The position numbers and the translations under genes are program-made. A DNA stretch of 64,000 nt from the NCBI RefSeq assembly GCF_000003815.2, contig NC_049981.1:27377757-27441756 (forward strand), read 5' to 3'. This stretch comes from Branchiostoma floridae (lineage: Eukaryota; Chordata; Leptocardii; Amphioxiformes; Branchiostomatidae). Below the pieces are notes generated by a model that saw only the letters and a program-made list of their open reading frames with translations, did no database searches and was not told the DNA's origin. Of this stretch, positions 42,760 through 54,637 are shown piece by piece (within the stretch, counting starts at the first letter, position 1; every line of letters begins with the position of its first letter).

Positions 42760-45700
42760 CCCGATTGCCAAGTAGGCTACTTAACACTTAGCAGCCCTCA
42801 ATTGCCACTCCCTTTCAAAAAAAATTCCGAGGACCCTCAAACGTTCATAACGTGTTAAGGTACCTCAAAAAACGGGTACTGAAGAGTGCTTCATTGAAAT
42901 GGAATGTCCATAATATCCATACATTATAGATGATATGATTGCCTTATTATTACTTTTGATGACTTAAGATGAATTTCCAGAACATTTTGTGTAATTAACT
43001 GTCTCCTCTACGATCACGAAAGAAAATAGCTCTGTAAAGGGACCATCGATTCCATCCCGATTTCATCACGTCTACAGACAAAAAACTACTCTCCAACTAA
43101 AATCACAGAACCCATACATTATACAATAAATAGGAACCTTCTCGTCTTCCACTGTCTCACTGTCAAAAGAAGTCGAATCCAATATGTTAGAATATGGAGT
43201 CAATGATAAAACTAGATAGGTCACATGGTATGATGTTCACCATTGTTTATTACGTGTTGTTTTAATCAGTTGTAGTAACAATGGTTCATGGATTGATTTA
43301 TATTTACATGTGGTGACAATATCACAACTCATAAAACAGCTATGAATTCAAACAAATAAATTTGATTATTGCTGGATTATCGGAATAACATTGAGCAACA
43401 TTGAATTATAGACTCTGGGCTAATTAATGTGCCGTAAACGTACGATTATCAGATTTACTAGTATCGTTGTGAAACAAAGACGCATTGAAATATATAAATG
43501 TCTTACGTATGTGAAACTGCTTAATGCACACTGATTTAAGTTCTTTGAGATTAATGAAGACTGGTGTCACATCAGGACATGATGCAATGTAGAGGATATG
43601 TCTTGTTCCTTTTCTTTAGAAACCCGATAATGACAACTTTAATCGCTAGTTTTGGATTCTCGTGAGAGTAGCGGGACGTAATACTATAATGTATATTTTC
43701 TTCTGTAAATTGTTTGGTTCATCAATTTGTTCTTGCCAAGGGTTCTCAAAACGTCCAACATATCTTTTGTGTAGCTAAGAATACAGTATGTGTGTACACG
43801 TTCTGAAATAAAACCTTCCATTTCCCCTTCGGTATCTATGCAATAAATGTAAAGCTTGCACGTTAAACACATGCGCACTCTATAATACGTGCGGGAGCAC
43901 ACATTACACAGAAAGTGCTTGAGACCTATAGTACTTCTGATGTATCCATCCGCAATATTTTTAGTCAAAACCACTTGCAAAACAACACGTCAGAATTCCT
44001 GACGCCTGGTTTAATCTGTATGTATTAATTGAAGTATGAACCTCGGCGTAGAGAGGGCCATCACTCGGAAAGACATCCATGCAGAGATTCCATTTCTACA
44101 AAACATAGTGCTACAGAGATCCTTGAAGAGTAGCTGTGTGACCACTTGGCAATATAGCTTGTTTGAAGATCTCTACTTGTGAACTATCCTGAGGACGGCA
44201 CGCGGACGGCAGTGTGCGGAGCTCGTTACGTAAGAGTAGGTGTGGAGACTGATGCAGACGTAATTCTGCAATAGATAGAGTTGAGTTTTCGTAAATTTTG
44301 AAAATGTAAAAGTTTCCGGTGTTCACGCTTAGCAGTGCAACTGGTTTCATAGCATAGTATGGCTGGTTTATTGAGAACATTCAACGCCATATAGCAGACA
44401 TAATACGCCTGAATTGAGATGTGACTTACAACATTAAAAACGGGCACTGAGATTCATATTAGGGTCATCTTTAGCGTCGGCTATAACTCGTCTTGCTGCC
44501 ATATAGCTATATGTAGTCGTATGTGCAGTGTTATCAGCGCCTATCAGACAATTTGCATTGACATCCAGCGAGGATGACAATGATGTTGGAGCGACCGCTA
44601 CTCGTTTATAACACCAGAAATGATCGCCATATACGTTAGGTTCGCACAAAATCCAGTTTTTACATCCTGCGCTCATTGTACTTTTCAATATGTATTGTAT
44701 GGATGGTATTTAAATGAGCTTTACAGATACTTGGCAGTAGTTGGAATTCTTGCCCCACAGGTTGTCACAAAATTTCAATCAAATACGACGACAAAGTACA
44801 TAAAGCCTGATCAATTTATGTCCAAGGTAGTGACCTAGCCTCTGCTCGGGGAATAGCTCATCAGCTCCAGAAATCGAGAGCCTGTGTTGTAATATTAGTT
44901 GCCGCCAGATGTTCTAATGGGCTAAACCACACTACGTTTAAGATGGGGGCGTCGTAATTTAACATAACATTGAAGTATGGACACGAGACTGTGCCCAAAT
45001 TTACCATGCATCATCGGGAGCTCACTATCTGCATGCCGACATATTAAACAAATCAATCAACTTGATCTTGAGTTAAAGCTGCGAGCACATATATGCACAA
45101 CCATCCGAAGTACCCTACTGGAGGTAAGCCTCATTCACGGAACATGTGACATTTGATTTATGTGTTAGCTTTTACATTTACACCATGCATGGGCAGATTA
45201 TATATGTTTGGTGCCACTAGGAAATACTGTCAAAAGTTGTGTAATTGACCTGTCTTCTCTATCAGACAAATAAAATTACAAAGTGCTTTGTGACATTTAT
45301 CAACGTCTCTGGGCAATCGTTGAAAGTTGTCATCCATCTGAAATACTGCCGAAGGTTTGGCGTATGTTATTTCATAAATACACTTCTCAGAATATTCAAA
45401 TCACCGTATGTCTCTAAGAATCACAGTGGTGACGAATTATTCTTCAAACAAGTACGAATTTGGTATCGACGCAAACTGAACCTTGATCAGAGTGAGTAAT
45501 GGCAGCGTAGCCTCCAGCTGTCGTGCCGATTATTGTGTACCATTAGTACCACAACACAATGGGTGACCAGGGATACATTTGATAAAATGCGCCACGGAGA
45601 CATCAAACAGGCATTGAAATTATGTGTAAACGGCGAATAAATTACCACCACCCTGTTGATCTTTCGGCACTTAATAAACAGAAGGTTACAAATATAGGAT

Positions 45701-46100
45701 TAAAAGATTTATTAGAAGTGGTGGCAACCGGAAAGGCATTAATGCTATACCTTATGTACTTTATATCTGAAAGTGTCCATTATAAATAAGAGTACTTGTA
45801 CACATAATGCCATTTGGCGGCACGAAATCGCCCGTTGTCGTTATCCCTCTAATCGTGGCCTTGGTTACGAAATTGCGCCGTGTTGTCCGGCAGCAAACAT
45901 ATTAGTGAGCACAAATGAGACTTAATCTGACAACACACACATTAACGTGATTACACATCACCAAGCAAGACAAACCACCTGGACAGGGGACACGACACCA
46001 GCACTCTACACGGAGACTCCACACGATAAACAGACTAAGTCTTAGTGCCTGAAAGAGTCAACATCCGCGAACCTAATCATTTATAGACTTGGGAGTGAAT
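42760..46100. other. Intergenic, no gene supported
   Basis: AT-rich. The longest open frames (44434-44676 minus, 45245-45499 plus) have no domain, no coding-like codon bias and no clear splice partners. No RNA gene was recognised. Confidence 0.45.
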
Positions 46101-46401
46101 GAAAGATGCTGTGTACATCGTGGTTTTGTACCACACGTCTTCAAAAGGTACATTTTGTGTGCATTTTCTTGGTGATTACCGTGTTAACGAAGAAATGGGC
46201 AAACTAGTTGCTGTTTTGACGGTGTTCTTAGTTTGACCTGCTTGAATCGACGACGGGAGACGCCAATGTTTTGAGCAGTACTTCAAGTCGCAGACGTACA
46301 TGTCAACTTTGGAGGAAACACTAGCTGTAAACACTTGTGACATCTCAGGCGAGTAGAGAAAAATATCCAGTACGCATTGCCGCAGATTGCGTCTTTAGAA
46401 C

Positions 46402-47799
46402 ATGGCAGGGACGTCGTCAACAGGGGTACAGATGGACCATCTCTGTCGCAACTTTTCTCAAGTTCAACAGGCCAACAAGGCATGCGATCTAGCCCTCCAG
46501 AACAAGCTCGATCATCTGAAAAAGGAATATTTTAGGAACCTGCGAAAGAGTACCGACAGGATATGGCGACTACAGGGCACGGACACCCCTCCGACCATGA
46601 GAATAAAGCCGCAGCGCGTGCACCAACGGTCGACGTCCGTACAAGACTTCAAACTACCCAGCGCCTACAATCTCAAGTCTTTGCAGAAGGAGCTGACGGA
46701 GGTTGAGGACGGAGAAGGAGACATAAGGAGGAGATTTGACGCAAGAAAGCAGAGGTACAGTCTGCCCGCCCGACCCTACACCGCCATCCCGGTAAGATAC
46801 GGACATAATCATTTTGAAACTACTGAAGTTTGCGATCAAACAGTTTTATCTCGGGAGAGAATGCGTTTGAACACACTGCCGTTTGACAAGAAAACATTGA
46901 TGGAAAACACCTTATCAGAGGACACAACAGAGCTCAGCGCAGGACAACACTCGCGCCTTAAGAAGCCACATCCGGATCGGTTCCGACGGAAAACGTGGTC
47001 GGCGGGGGAACATAACAATCTTATGACTCTAGCAACAAAGGAATGCGGCAGGATGGGGCCATCTAGATCCAATATTTGTAGCGACAAGTTTTGGCAGATT
47101 AATAACTCTAAATCCCTTCCTAATGACGGTAACCACAACCATGTACATACGACAAAAGATGCTGAATGTCAAGAATACATAAGCGACGCGGAGCCTGGAC
47201 CAGATGTTACGCATAACAACGTCAATAACCATGAGAAAGAAAGTGGCCGCCAGCATTTAGAGACTATAATTGAAGATATAAAAATGTCATTTGCCGATCT
47301 ACAAGGGAAAGATTTGAGGCCGAATGACGTCAAGGTAATAAACAAGTCAAATGAAACATCGGCAGGCAGGCCAAAGATGGTCAGAAGCAAGACAAGTCCG
47401 GTCCTTCTTACGCCGTCTCTTCAAGGACGCGCCATGTCCAAGAGGGGAACAAGAACCTTTACTCCCCCATCTGCGTCATATCGCACTCGGTCAAACTCGG
47501 TAGTAGTGCAATCGTCTGAATCCGTATCACCGTGGCAACGTGGATCACGTGACATGAGCAAGAGAACTAGAACACGTAGAAAGTCGGACATGCCGCGCAT
47601 GCGTCCTCAGGCTTCCAACTCCCAGCGATCGAGGAAGAGTGGGATTTTTGGTTATGTAAATAGCACTGGATTTGATAACGAAAGAATTGAAAAACGAAAT
47701 GGTAAGGACCAAATGCAAGAGGAAGCCCCGTCACCCCTGTCACAGCTACAGAACTGTAGGTACCTGAGAAGGGCTGGGGATGACGAGGAAACGTGGTGA
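46402..47799 (+). CDS. Basic, mostly disordered single-exon protein with short N-terminal coiled coil
   Basis: A 465-residue frame starts at AACATGGCA, a good Kozak. Residues about 10-60 are helical and heptad-like (FSQVQQANKACDLALQNKLD, then LKKEYFRNLRKSTDRIW), followed by LQKELTEVEDGEGDIRRRFD. The rest is low-complexity, rich in Arg, Ser, Thr and Lys. It has many basophilic kinase or 14-3-3-type sites: RSTSVQ, RYSLPAR, RRKTWSAG, RTRSNSVV, RTRRKSDMP, RSRKSG. The helical start followed by the basic tail loosely recalls CCDC190, but I cannot confirm it. ATTAAA at about 47974 could be the poly(A) signal. No neighbour shares its strand closely. Function unknown. Confidence 0.7.
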   Translation: MAGTSSTGVQMDHLCRNFSQVQQANKACDLALQNKLDHLKKEYFRNLRKSTDRIWRLQGTDTPPTMRIKPQRVHQRSTSVQDFKLPSAYNLKSLQKELTEVEDGEGDIRRRFDARKQRYSLPARPYTAIPVRYGHNHFETTEVCDQTVLSRERMRLNTLPFDKKTLMENTLSEDTTELSAGQHSRLKKPHPDRFRRKTWSAGEHNNLMTLATKECGRMGPSRSNICSDKFWQINNSKSLPNDGNHNHVHTTKDAECQEYISDAEPGPDVTHNNVNNHEKESGRQHLETIIEDIKMSFADLQGKDLRPNDVKVINKSNETSAGRPKMVRSKTSPVLLTPSLQGRAMSKRGTRTFTPPSASYRTRSNSVVVQSSESVSPWQRGSRDMSKRTRTRRKSDMPRMRPQASNSQRSRKSGIFGYVNSTGFDNERIEKRNGKDQMQEEAPSPLSQLQNCRYLRRAGDDEETW

Positions 47800-48049
47800 C
47801 AAAAACGTCTGACTCATGAGCTCAGTCATTTTCTACTTACATGTAACCAAATTGTTTAACCGTTATGAAACGTTATGATGTATCTTTTGTTCGTTAGTCT
47901 ATTGTCGACAATGTCTGCCTCTTATGTATATCTAGTCACTTTCTGTTTCTGTTGTATATAACCGTGCTAAACATTAAAAATCACATGTGATGTAGTACAA
48001 AGTCTTGCGTCTGGTTTCTCTCTTGTTACTTCACTATTCACATCATCGG

Positions 48050-48135
48050 CAAACACACACAAACACGCACACACAAACGCACACAAACACACACAAACAC
48101 ACAAACAAACACAAACACAAACACACACACACGTT
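48050..48135. repeat. ACAC/AAAC microsatellite
   Basis: A CA-rich run with AAACA interruptions just beyond the 3' end of the 465-residue gene. Confidence 0.9.
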
Positions 48136-48139
48136 GGTT

Positions 48140-48688
48140 TGGATTGACATGAAAGTAACATCCGCGCCAAATCTTCATTTTCTTGAAAAATACTTTATTT
48201 ACAACGTACTACAAGGTAATATGTATACATAATGTGAACAACATATGTATTTATAACGATGACATTAACGTACTTTGATCTTTTTATACTTCTACGCAAT
48301 ACTAATCCAGAAAGGGAAAAAGTTGAGGAGCTTGACAAAAAGGGCCACAAAAATTAAAGAATATTATTTAGTAGCAATATGTTAAACATAGTATTTCATC
48401 AAGCGTTTAATACGCATCTGCAAAATGCACCCTCTTGGCCACATCTAAGTACAAGATGTGTTTCAGCAAAATTTCCCTTACAGATTGCTTGTTCTCAATG
48501 AACTTGACACATTGGGCTGTCGCCTAATATTGCCTATATCATGAGTTCCACTATCTGTATCTGTATAGCCGGTATAACCGCCGTTCGGCGTAACACACCA
48601 GCTTTAAATACTAGCCTGTGTTATAGCATTTTTTGCCTCTAGAAGTAGAAGGCTGGTTATGGTCGCTAGGGCCGTTTGGAGTGCCATT
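48140..48688. other. 3' flank of the LRR-death-domain gene, no gene seen
   Basis: AT-rich. It should include the 3' UTR of the minus-strand LRR gene. I did not find a convincing polyadenylation signal. Confidence 0.4.
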
Positions 48689-51600
48689 TTAGTCTGACTT
48701 AGGTTCCACACTGAGCCCCTCTTTCTCCTGCATCTCTGTGAACATGTCCCTGAGTGTCTGGGCGAGCTCCGGTTTGCGCATGTTGTTGAGGTGCCTGGAC
48801 AGCCGCTGTACTCTCTCAGCGTTCTTACAGAAGGGTGTGCAGGACTGGGTCTTCCATTTCAGCAAAACCTGCAACCATGCACAATAGTTAATATTGATCA
48901 TTAGAACATGATTCGTCACTACAACATGCATGGATGGTCAGTCTTGACCTGGTGTACATCATTCAGCACTCACATACATGATGCATACATCATAGTACAC
49001 ATGCACATACACGCGCGCGCAAACACACACACAAACACAATGAAATACACATACGCATGTGCACAAAAACACACAAGCACATTAAAACATATGCATACAA
49101 ATACGCACGCATACACAGATGAAACGCGCACATTCAGACACACGTACAAACAAGCATACAAACGCACACATAGACACACACACGTATACACACACATGGC
49201 CTTATGTGGCATACATATACATGTGCTATACATTGAGAACCTGATAAATCTGTTCCTTGGCCTTCTTGGGATGTCTCTTCTCGATGCCGTTGAACATGGT
49301 GTCTGTGAGGCCCAGCTCGCAGGCCAGCAGCATGGGGAAGGGCACGGTGATCTGGTTCCTCCTGATGCCGTCCACGAACTGTCGCAGGAGCTGCAGGAAA
49401 CGGGCCTCTGCAAACAGAAGGATTGTCACAATGTCAGTGTCACGTTTGGTTAGATGTTGTTCATTTGTTGATACAGTGAGAAAGGACGCCTGTCAATTGT
49501 GAGCTTTCAAGCTGCGTAGTGGGATCATTGGAAATGGTTTAAGACTTTCGCGGACTACCATGCTCTTCTGTGTTATAAAGTGTAAATTGCCCTACCCCCC
49601 CCCCCCTCGAATTAAATCAGCATTAATGTGTGACACCTTGGGAATGCATTAGAAACTTCACATCATCCAATATTGACACCTATATGAACTACGGTACAAT
49701 TTATGAGCTTTGGACAGAGAGAATGTGTTCATAGTCATTGTTGTTACAAACATGAACCCTGTATACTAAGGACACGCGTTAAGTACCTTCTAGCTTCCGC
49801 TCTTTGGCCTTCCTCTTCCTGTCCTTGCAGAGCCAGCTTCTGATTGATCGAAGGCCACCGACGCACACGGATAATGGCGGGAACTCTAGCGGGTTACTCT
49901 GCAATGACAAGTCTTTCAGACGACCGTAACAGAAATCATCGAAGTTTTCTGGCAGACGCGAGATTCGGTTGTCCTGGAGCTGTAGGAGTTTTAATCCTGA
50001 CAGGACACATAGTTCGTTTGGCAAGCACCTGATATCGTTACCGGGTAGTTTGAGCTCCCTCAAGGAACCCAAGTTGCGTACGGTCACAGGAAGTGACGTA
50101 ACTCCGGAATGTTCAATGAACAGTTTCTTCAAGTTTGTCAGGACCCGAATTTCTTCAGGAACCCCACCAATCCTTTTCCTTTGCCCGCCGAAGTACAGCT
50201 CTTCAAGAGATTTCAACTTGCAGATTTCTACCGGGAAATGTTCGAAATCATTTTGCGTGAGGGCCAGAACTCTCAAATGTTTCAGGTCCGCGATCTCCTC
50301 TGGCACTTCTCGTAGCTTGTTCTCGTCCATGGACAAAATTTCTAGGTTGAGCAATTCGCACACCTGTGCCGGAAATATCTCAAACTGGTTTCGAGAAAGG
50401 TAAAGTTCTCTCACTCGCACGTTTCCGAGATCTTCTGGGAGCCGCTGTAGGTGGTTCCCGGCTAAATCTAAGATCTCAACAAAGATCAAACTGCACAGGT
50501 TCAAGTTCAGATCCATGAGAGCGTTCTTGCAAAGCCACAACTCTCTGAGAGACGCGAGGTCGCCGACTTCGTCTGGAATGAGACTCAAATGATTTCCGCA
50601 AATGCTCAGCACTTCAAGACACAGTAGTGTGCACACTTGAATCGGTAGGTAGTCCAGGTCGTTCTTGTTCAGAACAAGGCACTTCATACGGGATAACTGG
50701 TCCATGTCCGCTGGGAGACAGCTGATGTGATTCTCCTCAGCTTCTAACAGTTCGAGATTAGATAGGGAGCACACTTCTGGTGGAATCTCCTCAAACCCAT
50801 TTTCACTGATGATGAGTTCCTTGAGGACCCGTAGCTCTGAGATATCCTTGGGCAAGTCTGTCAGACTGTTTCCGACTAAACTCAAGTGGATCAGGTTTGT
50901 TAACATACAGACGCCGATTGGCACGTGCGTTAACTTAAGACTGTTCAGCTCTAACGCCTTTAATGACGTCAGATAACGGACTTCTTGAGGCAGCTTGCTC
51001 TTCTTGATAGCTACGTCTTCAATAGACACTTCTTGTATGTCATTTTCACTGATGTCTAAGGTGTCGACTTCGAGTTCTATCAATTCCATAGGGAAGGTTT
51101 TAAAATCATTGCACTTCAGTGTGATGACTTCAAGATTCTGCAATTCTGTCAATGCCTCTGGTAAAGTAGCAATAAGGTTTTTGTCCAGGCGGAGCTTTTG
51201 TAACTGCCCTAATCTATTGACGTCTTCCGGTAAACGCTTCATGCGGTTCCCATTCATCTCTAAAGTTGTCAAGCTAGTTAGTCCGTACGTTTGCTCCGGG
51301 AAAGTTTTAAATCTGTTCTTGTTCAACATCAAAGCTGCCAACTTCTTTAGCACGACAACATCATCTGGAAGATTGGTTAAACAGTTGTCTGACATTTCAA
51401 TCACTTCTAAGTTTACCATGGAGGTTATTTGTAGGGGAAAGGTCATGAGTCCGAGTCCGTTCAGCCTCAGCACACGTAGCTTCCTGAGCTGTACGATCTC
51501 AGCGGGGAGTTGTGACATATCGTTATCGCTAACATCTAGAACCTGTAGACGCTCCATTAAACATATACAGAAAGGAAATTTGCCAAGCCTATTTTGTTGA

Positions 51601-52247
51601 AGAAACAGGTGCCTCAGGCTTTTCAATCTGCGACAAGAATCAGGCAGAGAGATCAATTTGTTGTGGTTTAGATGGAATTCTCTCAAGTTGTTTAAGTCCC
51701 CTATCTCGGATGGCAAGGTTTCAAGTTTGTTGTGGCTTAGGTTTAGTCTGAGCAAGTTCGAGAGCGTGCATACTTCAATTGTCAAGTCATGAAGTTCGAC
51801 ACGTTCCAACTGCAACTCTTCCAAATTCTTCAACTTTGTAAACTTAGCGGGAAGCTTTGATGTGGCGTCACAAAGTTTGGGGTTGTCCGAAAGCCTAAGT
51901 TTTCTCAGTCCCTTTAGATAGCATACATGGACGGGAAACCCCAGCAGCTTGTTTTGTGCAATAGAAAGTACCTTAAGGTTTTTCAGCAAGCGTACGTCTT
52001 GTGGGACGCTCACGATTGCGTTGTTGTCTACGCTCAGTTCCTCTACATCGCGAAGACTGTAGACCTCTTGGGGTATGGCGTGTAAGCCTCTGTTTTGGAG
52101 ATGTAGGCAGAGGGTCTTCTGCTTTGATTTGAATGTTAAAGCCGAGAGTGAGACTCCTGATTTGGGTAATAAGGAAAGCAGCTGGTCTAGTTTGCTTGTG
52201 GCGGCAGAAGACGACCCCACGTTGAGCGGAACCGTACTGGTGGCCAT
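48689..52247 (-). CDS. Leucine-rich-repeat protein with C-terminal death domain (LRRD1/PIDD type)
   Basis: There are three exons: 52247-49787, 49407-49241 and 48868-48689. Junctions are phase 1 (AAG then GTACTT; TTTGCAG then AG) and phase 0 (CAG then GTTCTC; GTTGCAG then GTT). The 935-residue product starts at ATAATGGCC. After a Ser-rich leader come about thirty LRRs of 23 residues with the L-x-x-L-P-x-x-I/V consensus. A basic spacer (RKRKAKERK) then leads to a death domain across exons 2 and 3: LLACELGLTDTMFNGIEKR, AKEQIYQVLLKW, RLSRHLNNMRKPELAQTLRD. The size and order match LRRD1 and resemble PIDD1, without the ZU5 or UPA domains of PIDD1. Death domains recruit partners by homotypic contact, so a cytoplasmic scaffold in apoptosis or NF-kB signalling is likely by family. 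Confidence 0.9.
49000..49200. repeat. CA-rich microsatellite in intron 2 of the LRR-death-domain gene
   Basis: Irregular ACACAC/ATACAC/GCACAC sequence between exons 2 and 3. Long frames read through it are artefacts. Confidence 0.85.
49408..49786 (-). other. Intron 1 of the LRR-death-domain gene
   Basis: About 380 bp with a C-run near 49596-49607. No gene on the other strand. Confidence 0.7.
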
Positions 52248-52329
52248 TATTGTTATGTTGTGGCTTCTTTCTATGGCAAGCCCTGACCCTGAAAGAAATG
52301 CAACGGTACGGTAAGTACGGATTACCACT

Positions 52330-53135
52330 ATTTATAGCACACAGTATAGGTTTCTACTTCACACTACTGCACTCAATTGGGTCAGGGCGGTTAGCTATTT
52401 CTTTGGTATTAACGACTATTGTTCCCTTCACGTTAAGAGCGTTGCAGAAGTATCAGGTTATCCACCGAGTGAAGTATATTACCCTGCACCTGTGAAATGG
52501 GTGCACCGTCTGTCGCCCTGTGGACATTTATCGGGCTAACAGGACCGCCCTCGACAAACTGTTTTTGTTGGACAACAAAGATAAGAGGGTGAGAAGCCGG
52601 GCCACCTGGTAAATAATAGTCTGTTAGCCGACCGAAGTCCGGCGAATTACGTCCCTCTTATTGTGTAGTGGCGCGTGGCGTGACTATGGGACCCGGCACG
52701 TACCTTCTCAGGACAGATACCGGCTGATTGTTGGTTTTATCAGTTTTTCTCAACAAGAAAAGCCATACATGGTGCCGAGTGTATAGCTCAGCATATTGAA
52801 GAATTACTCAGTTTACCGATTATTCAACTTTCAAACACTACATAGGAATTCTAGTGTCTAAAGAACATGAAAGGCTGATATTTCTATGGTTAAAAGTACT
52901 GCTTACTTGTAGGCAAGTATTATGATCATATGTTGACAGAAAAATATAAAAAAGAAGAGGTAGCTCTTGTGATAACTATCTATATTTTATGTGTAGCTAA
53001 ACTAGTAAGTACAATTATTGTGATAGGAAAAATGAGCCTGTCCAACATAACTACGGTCATTAATGGACCGGTATATAGTCTTATCATTAAAACTACAAAC
53101 ATGTTATGATACGCAGTAGCTCTGAGTGCTACCAA
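52330..53135. other. 5' flank of the LRR gene, no gene supported
   Basis: Should contain the promoter and perhaps a 5' non-coding exon of the minus-strand LRR gene. No TATA, tRNA or repeat recognised. Confidence 0.4.
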
Positions 53136-53137
53136 CC

Positions 53138-53452
53138 TTAGTGGGTCCCGGGTCTGGTCTGGCCCAATCTATCCCATGGCGGTCCTGTGATCATTCCCCG
53201 CGGCGAGAAAATCCGCTGTAGGTCGGACAAGCCGACATGTTTGGAGAAGGCGTGCTGTGTTTGTGGGCGGGTAAGCGATATGTTGTACCTGTAGTCTGCG
53301 GCGATGTTGCCGCAGTAACAGAGGTCAGAGGTCATGCCGGTGTTGACAGGTGCGCTCGGCGTGTGGATTGTCTGCTCGGCATGTACGGACTTTGCCGACG
53401 CCGATTCCGAAGATGTCCGAAAGCCGGGACACCTTTCCCACTTCGTACACAT
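53138..53452 (-). CDS. Small GC3-rich open frame of about 104 residues, unknown
   Basis: The minus frame starts MCTKWERCPGFRTSSE and runs through HTPSAPVNTGMTSDLCYC, ADYRYNISLTRPQTQHAFSK and FSPRGMITGPPWDRLG to a TAA. Codons mostly end in C or G, unlike the AT-rich flanks, which is a coding sign. The ATG lies close to a 1.1-kb repeat, so the frame could be the last exon of a gene whose 5' part was displaced, or a complete small gene. I recognise no domain. A second frame over the 5' half is also open from the adjacent ATG, so the true start is unsure. Confidence 0.45.
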   Translation of the reverse strand: MCTKWERCPGFRTSSESASAKSVHAEQTIHTPSAPVNTGMTSDLCYCGNIAADYRYNISLTRPQTQHAFSKHVGLSDLQRIFSPRGMITGPPWDRLGQTRPGTH

Positions 53453-53532
53453 ACATCTTCTCACTTACGTTGTTATTGACACACAGACAAGAAGTTATTC
53501 AAAAAGACGTAACAAGGTTCTCCTGTGTTTAA

Positions 53533-54637
53533 TTACCTCCATGAAATGTCATGGAATGGAGGTTATATTTTCTGTTATGTGTCTCTGTCTGTGTAGATGA
53601 TTACTCAAGAACGGCTGGATGGATTGGTTTCATACTTGTTGTGTTGGTGGGGTGTGATGAAAGCTCGAATCGATGAGATTTTGGGAGCCGTATCTGTCGT
53701 TATAATCGATATAATAATATCAGAAATCACCCCTATATTTGAGATATATTGGTACAGGCATCGTGCTTTATGTGTTTGTTAATGGGCTTAGCTCCAAGCA
53801 GATGGTGAGGTGACAGCTGTTTGGGGAACCCCGAGTTTTTTTAATATGATAATTAGTTTTATTTATGTCTGCTTAGGATATCATGGAGATGTGAAGCGTA
53901 AGTATAATTGTAAGAAGTTGAGGTACATTTAACGATAATGCTTAACAGGTATGGATGTCTCACATACTATACTGCTGATTTGAGTGACATGGTGATTAAA
54001 ATGCCATTAGGTCCTCTCATCTGGGTTGGGTGTCAGAAGTTTTATGGGCGATACAGCTGTTCTGATTTTGTTACGATAAGGGACAGTTGTTAGTTGTCTC
54101 TTTCGTAGCCAATGGCACTTGTTTTTTAGCAGACGGGGTTGGCGCCAAGTATTCATCTTACAGTTGGTGTAGGGCTGTCAGAGGAAAGTGTGCATCTCGT
54201 TTTTGTACCGTGTGAACAGCTGATGTTATGACATATTGGTGGAAAATCAAATCACCATCTGACTAAAGTTGGCCACATCCCTTCTTCTTTCTGAGTTTCC
54301 CAACTTCCTCCCACCACACAGCTCTGAGGCACATAGTCGAACCTCAATAATGCTGACAACCTTAGACATTTTAAATGCCAAACATCAAGCTTAAGGAACA
54401 CCACGCTACCATATGCCGTCGACCTCTTAAACGCACATTACACAATTAAGTGTCACATTTTGATAATTACTAATCAGATGGACATCCTCTGTGTCATTAA
54501 ATAAATACACCACTACTTTCCCATAACATTTATATCATATAACCATTACTCTCAAATACAACCGACTATAAACATACATACCATCCACAAAAAAGCAATA
54601 AATATTTCATGGAGGTATGAGGTCCCCGAACTCTAGT
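53533..54637 (+). mobile_element. 1.1-kb dispersed element, copy 2
   Basis: Starts TTACCTCCATGAAATGTC and ends GGAGGTATGAGGTCCCCGAA before CTCTAG. It is the same family as 26727-27835 in the opposite orientation, sharing TCAAGAACGGCTGGATGGAT and GGTTTCATACTTG. Here the CAGA tract is cut down to a few units. No transposase. Confidence 0.65.

Noticed and set aside
44434-44676. 80-codon minus-strand ATG frame with acceptable Kozak context
   Set aside because: No codon bias, no domain, no splice partner and AT-rich surroundings; probably chance.
46654-47390. Several minus-strand frames of 60-100 codons
   Set aside because: Shadows of the 465-residue plus-strand gene.
50995-51600. 201-codon plus-strand frame
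   Set aside because: Antisense of the LRR exon; its Ser-rich repeats mirror the LRR codons.
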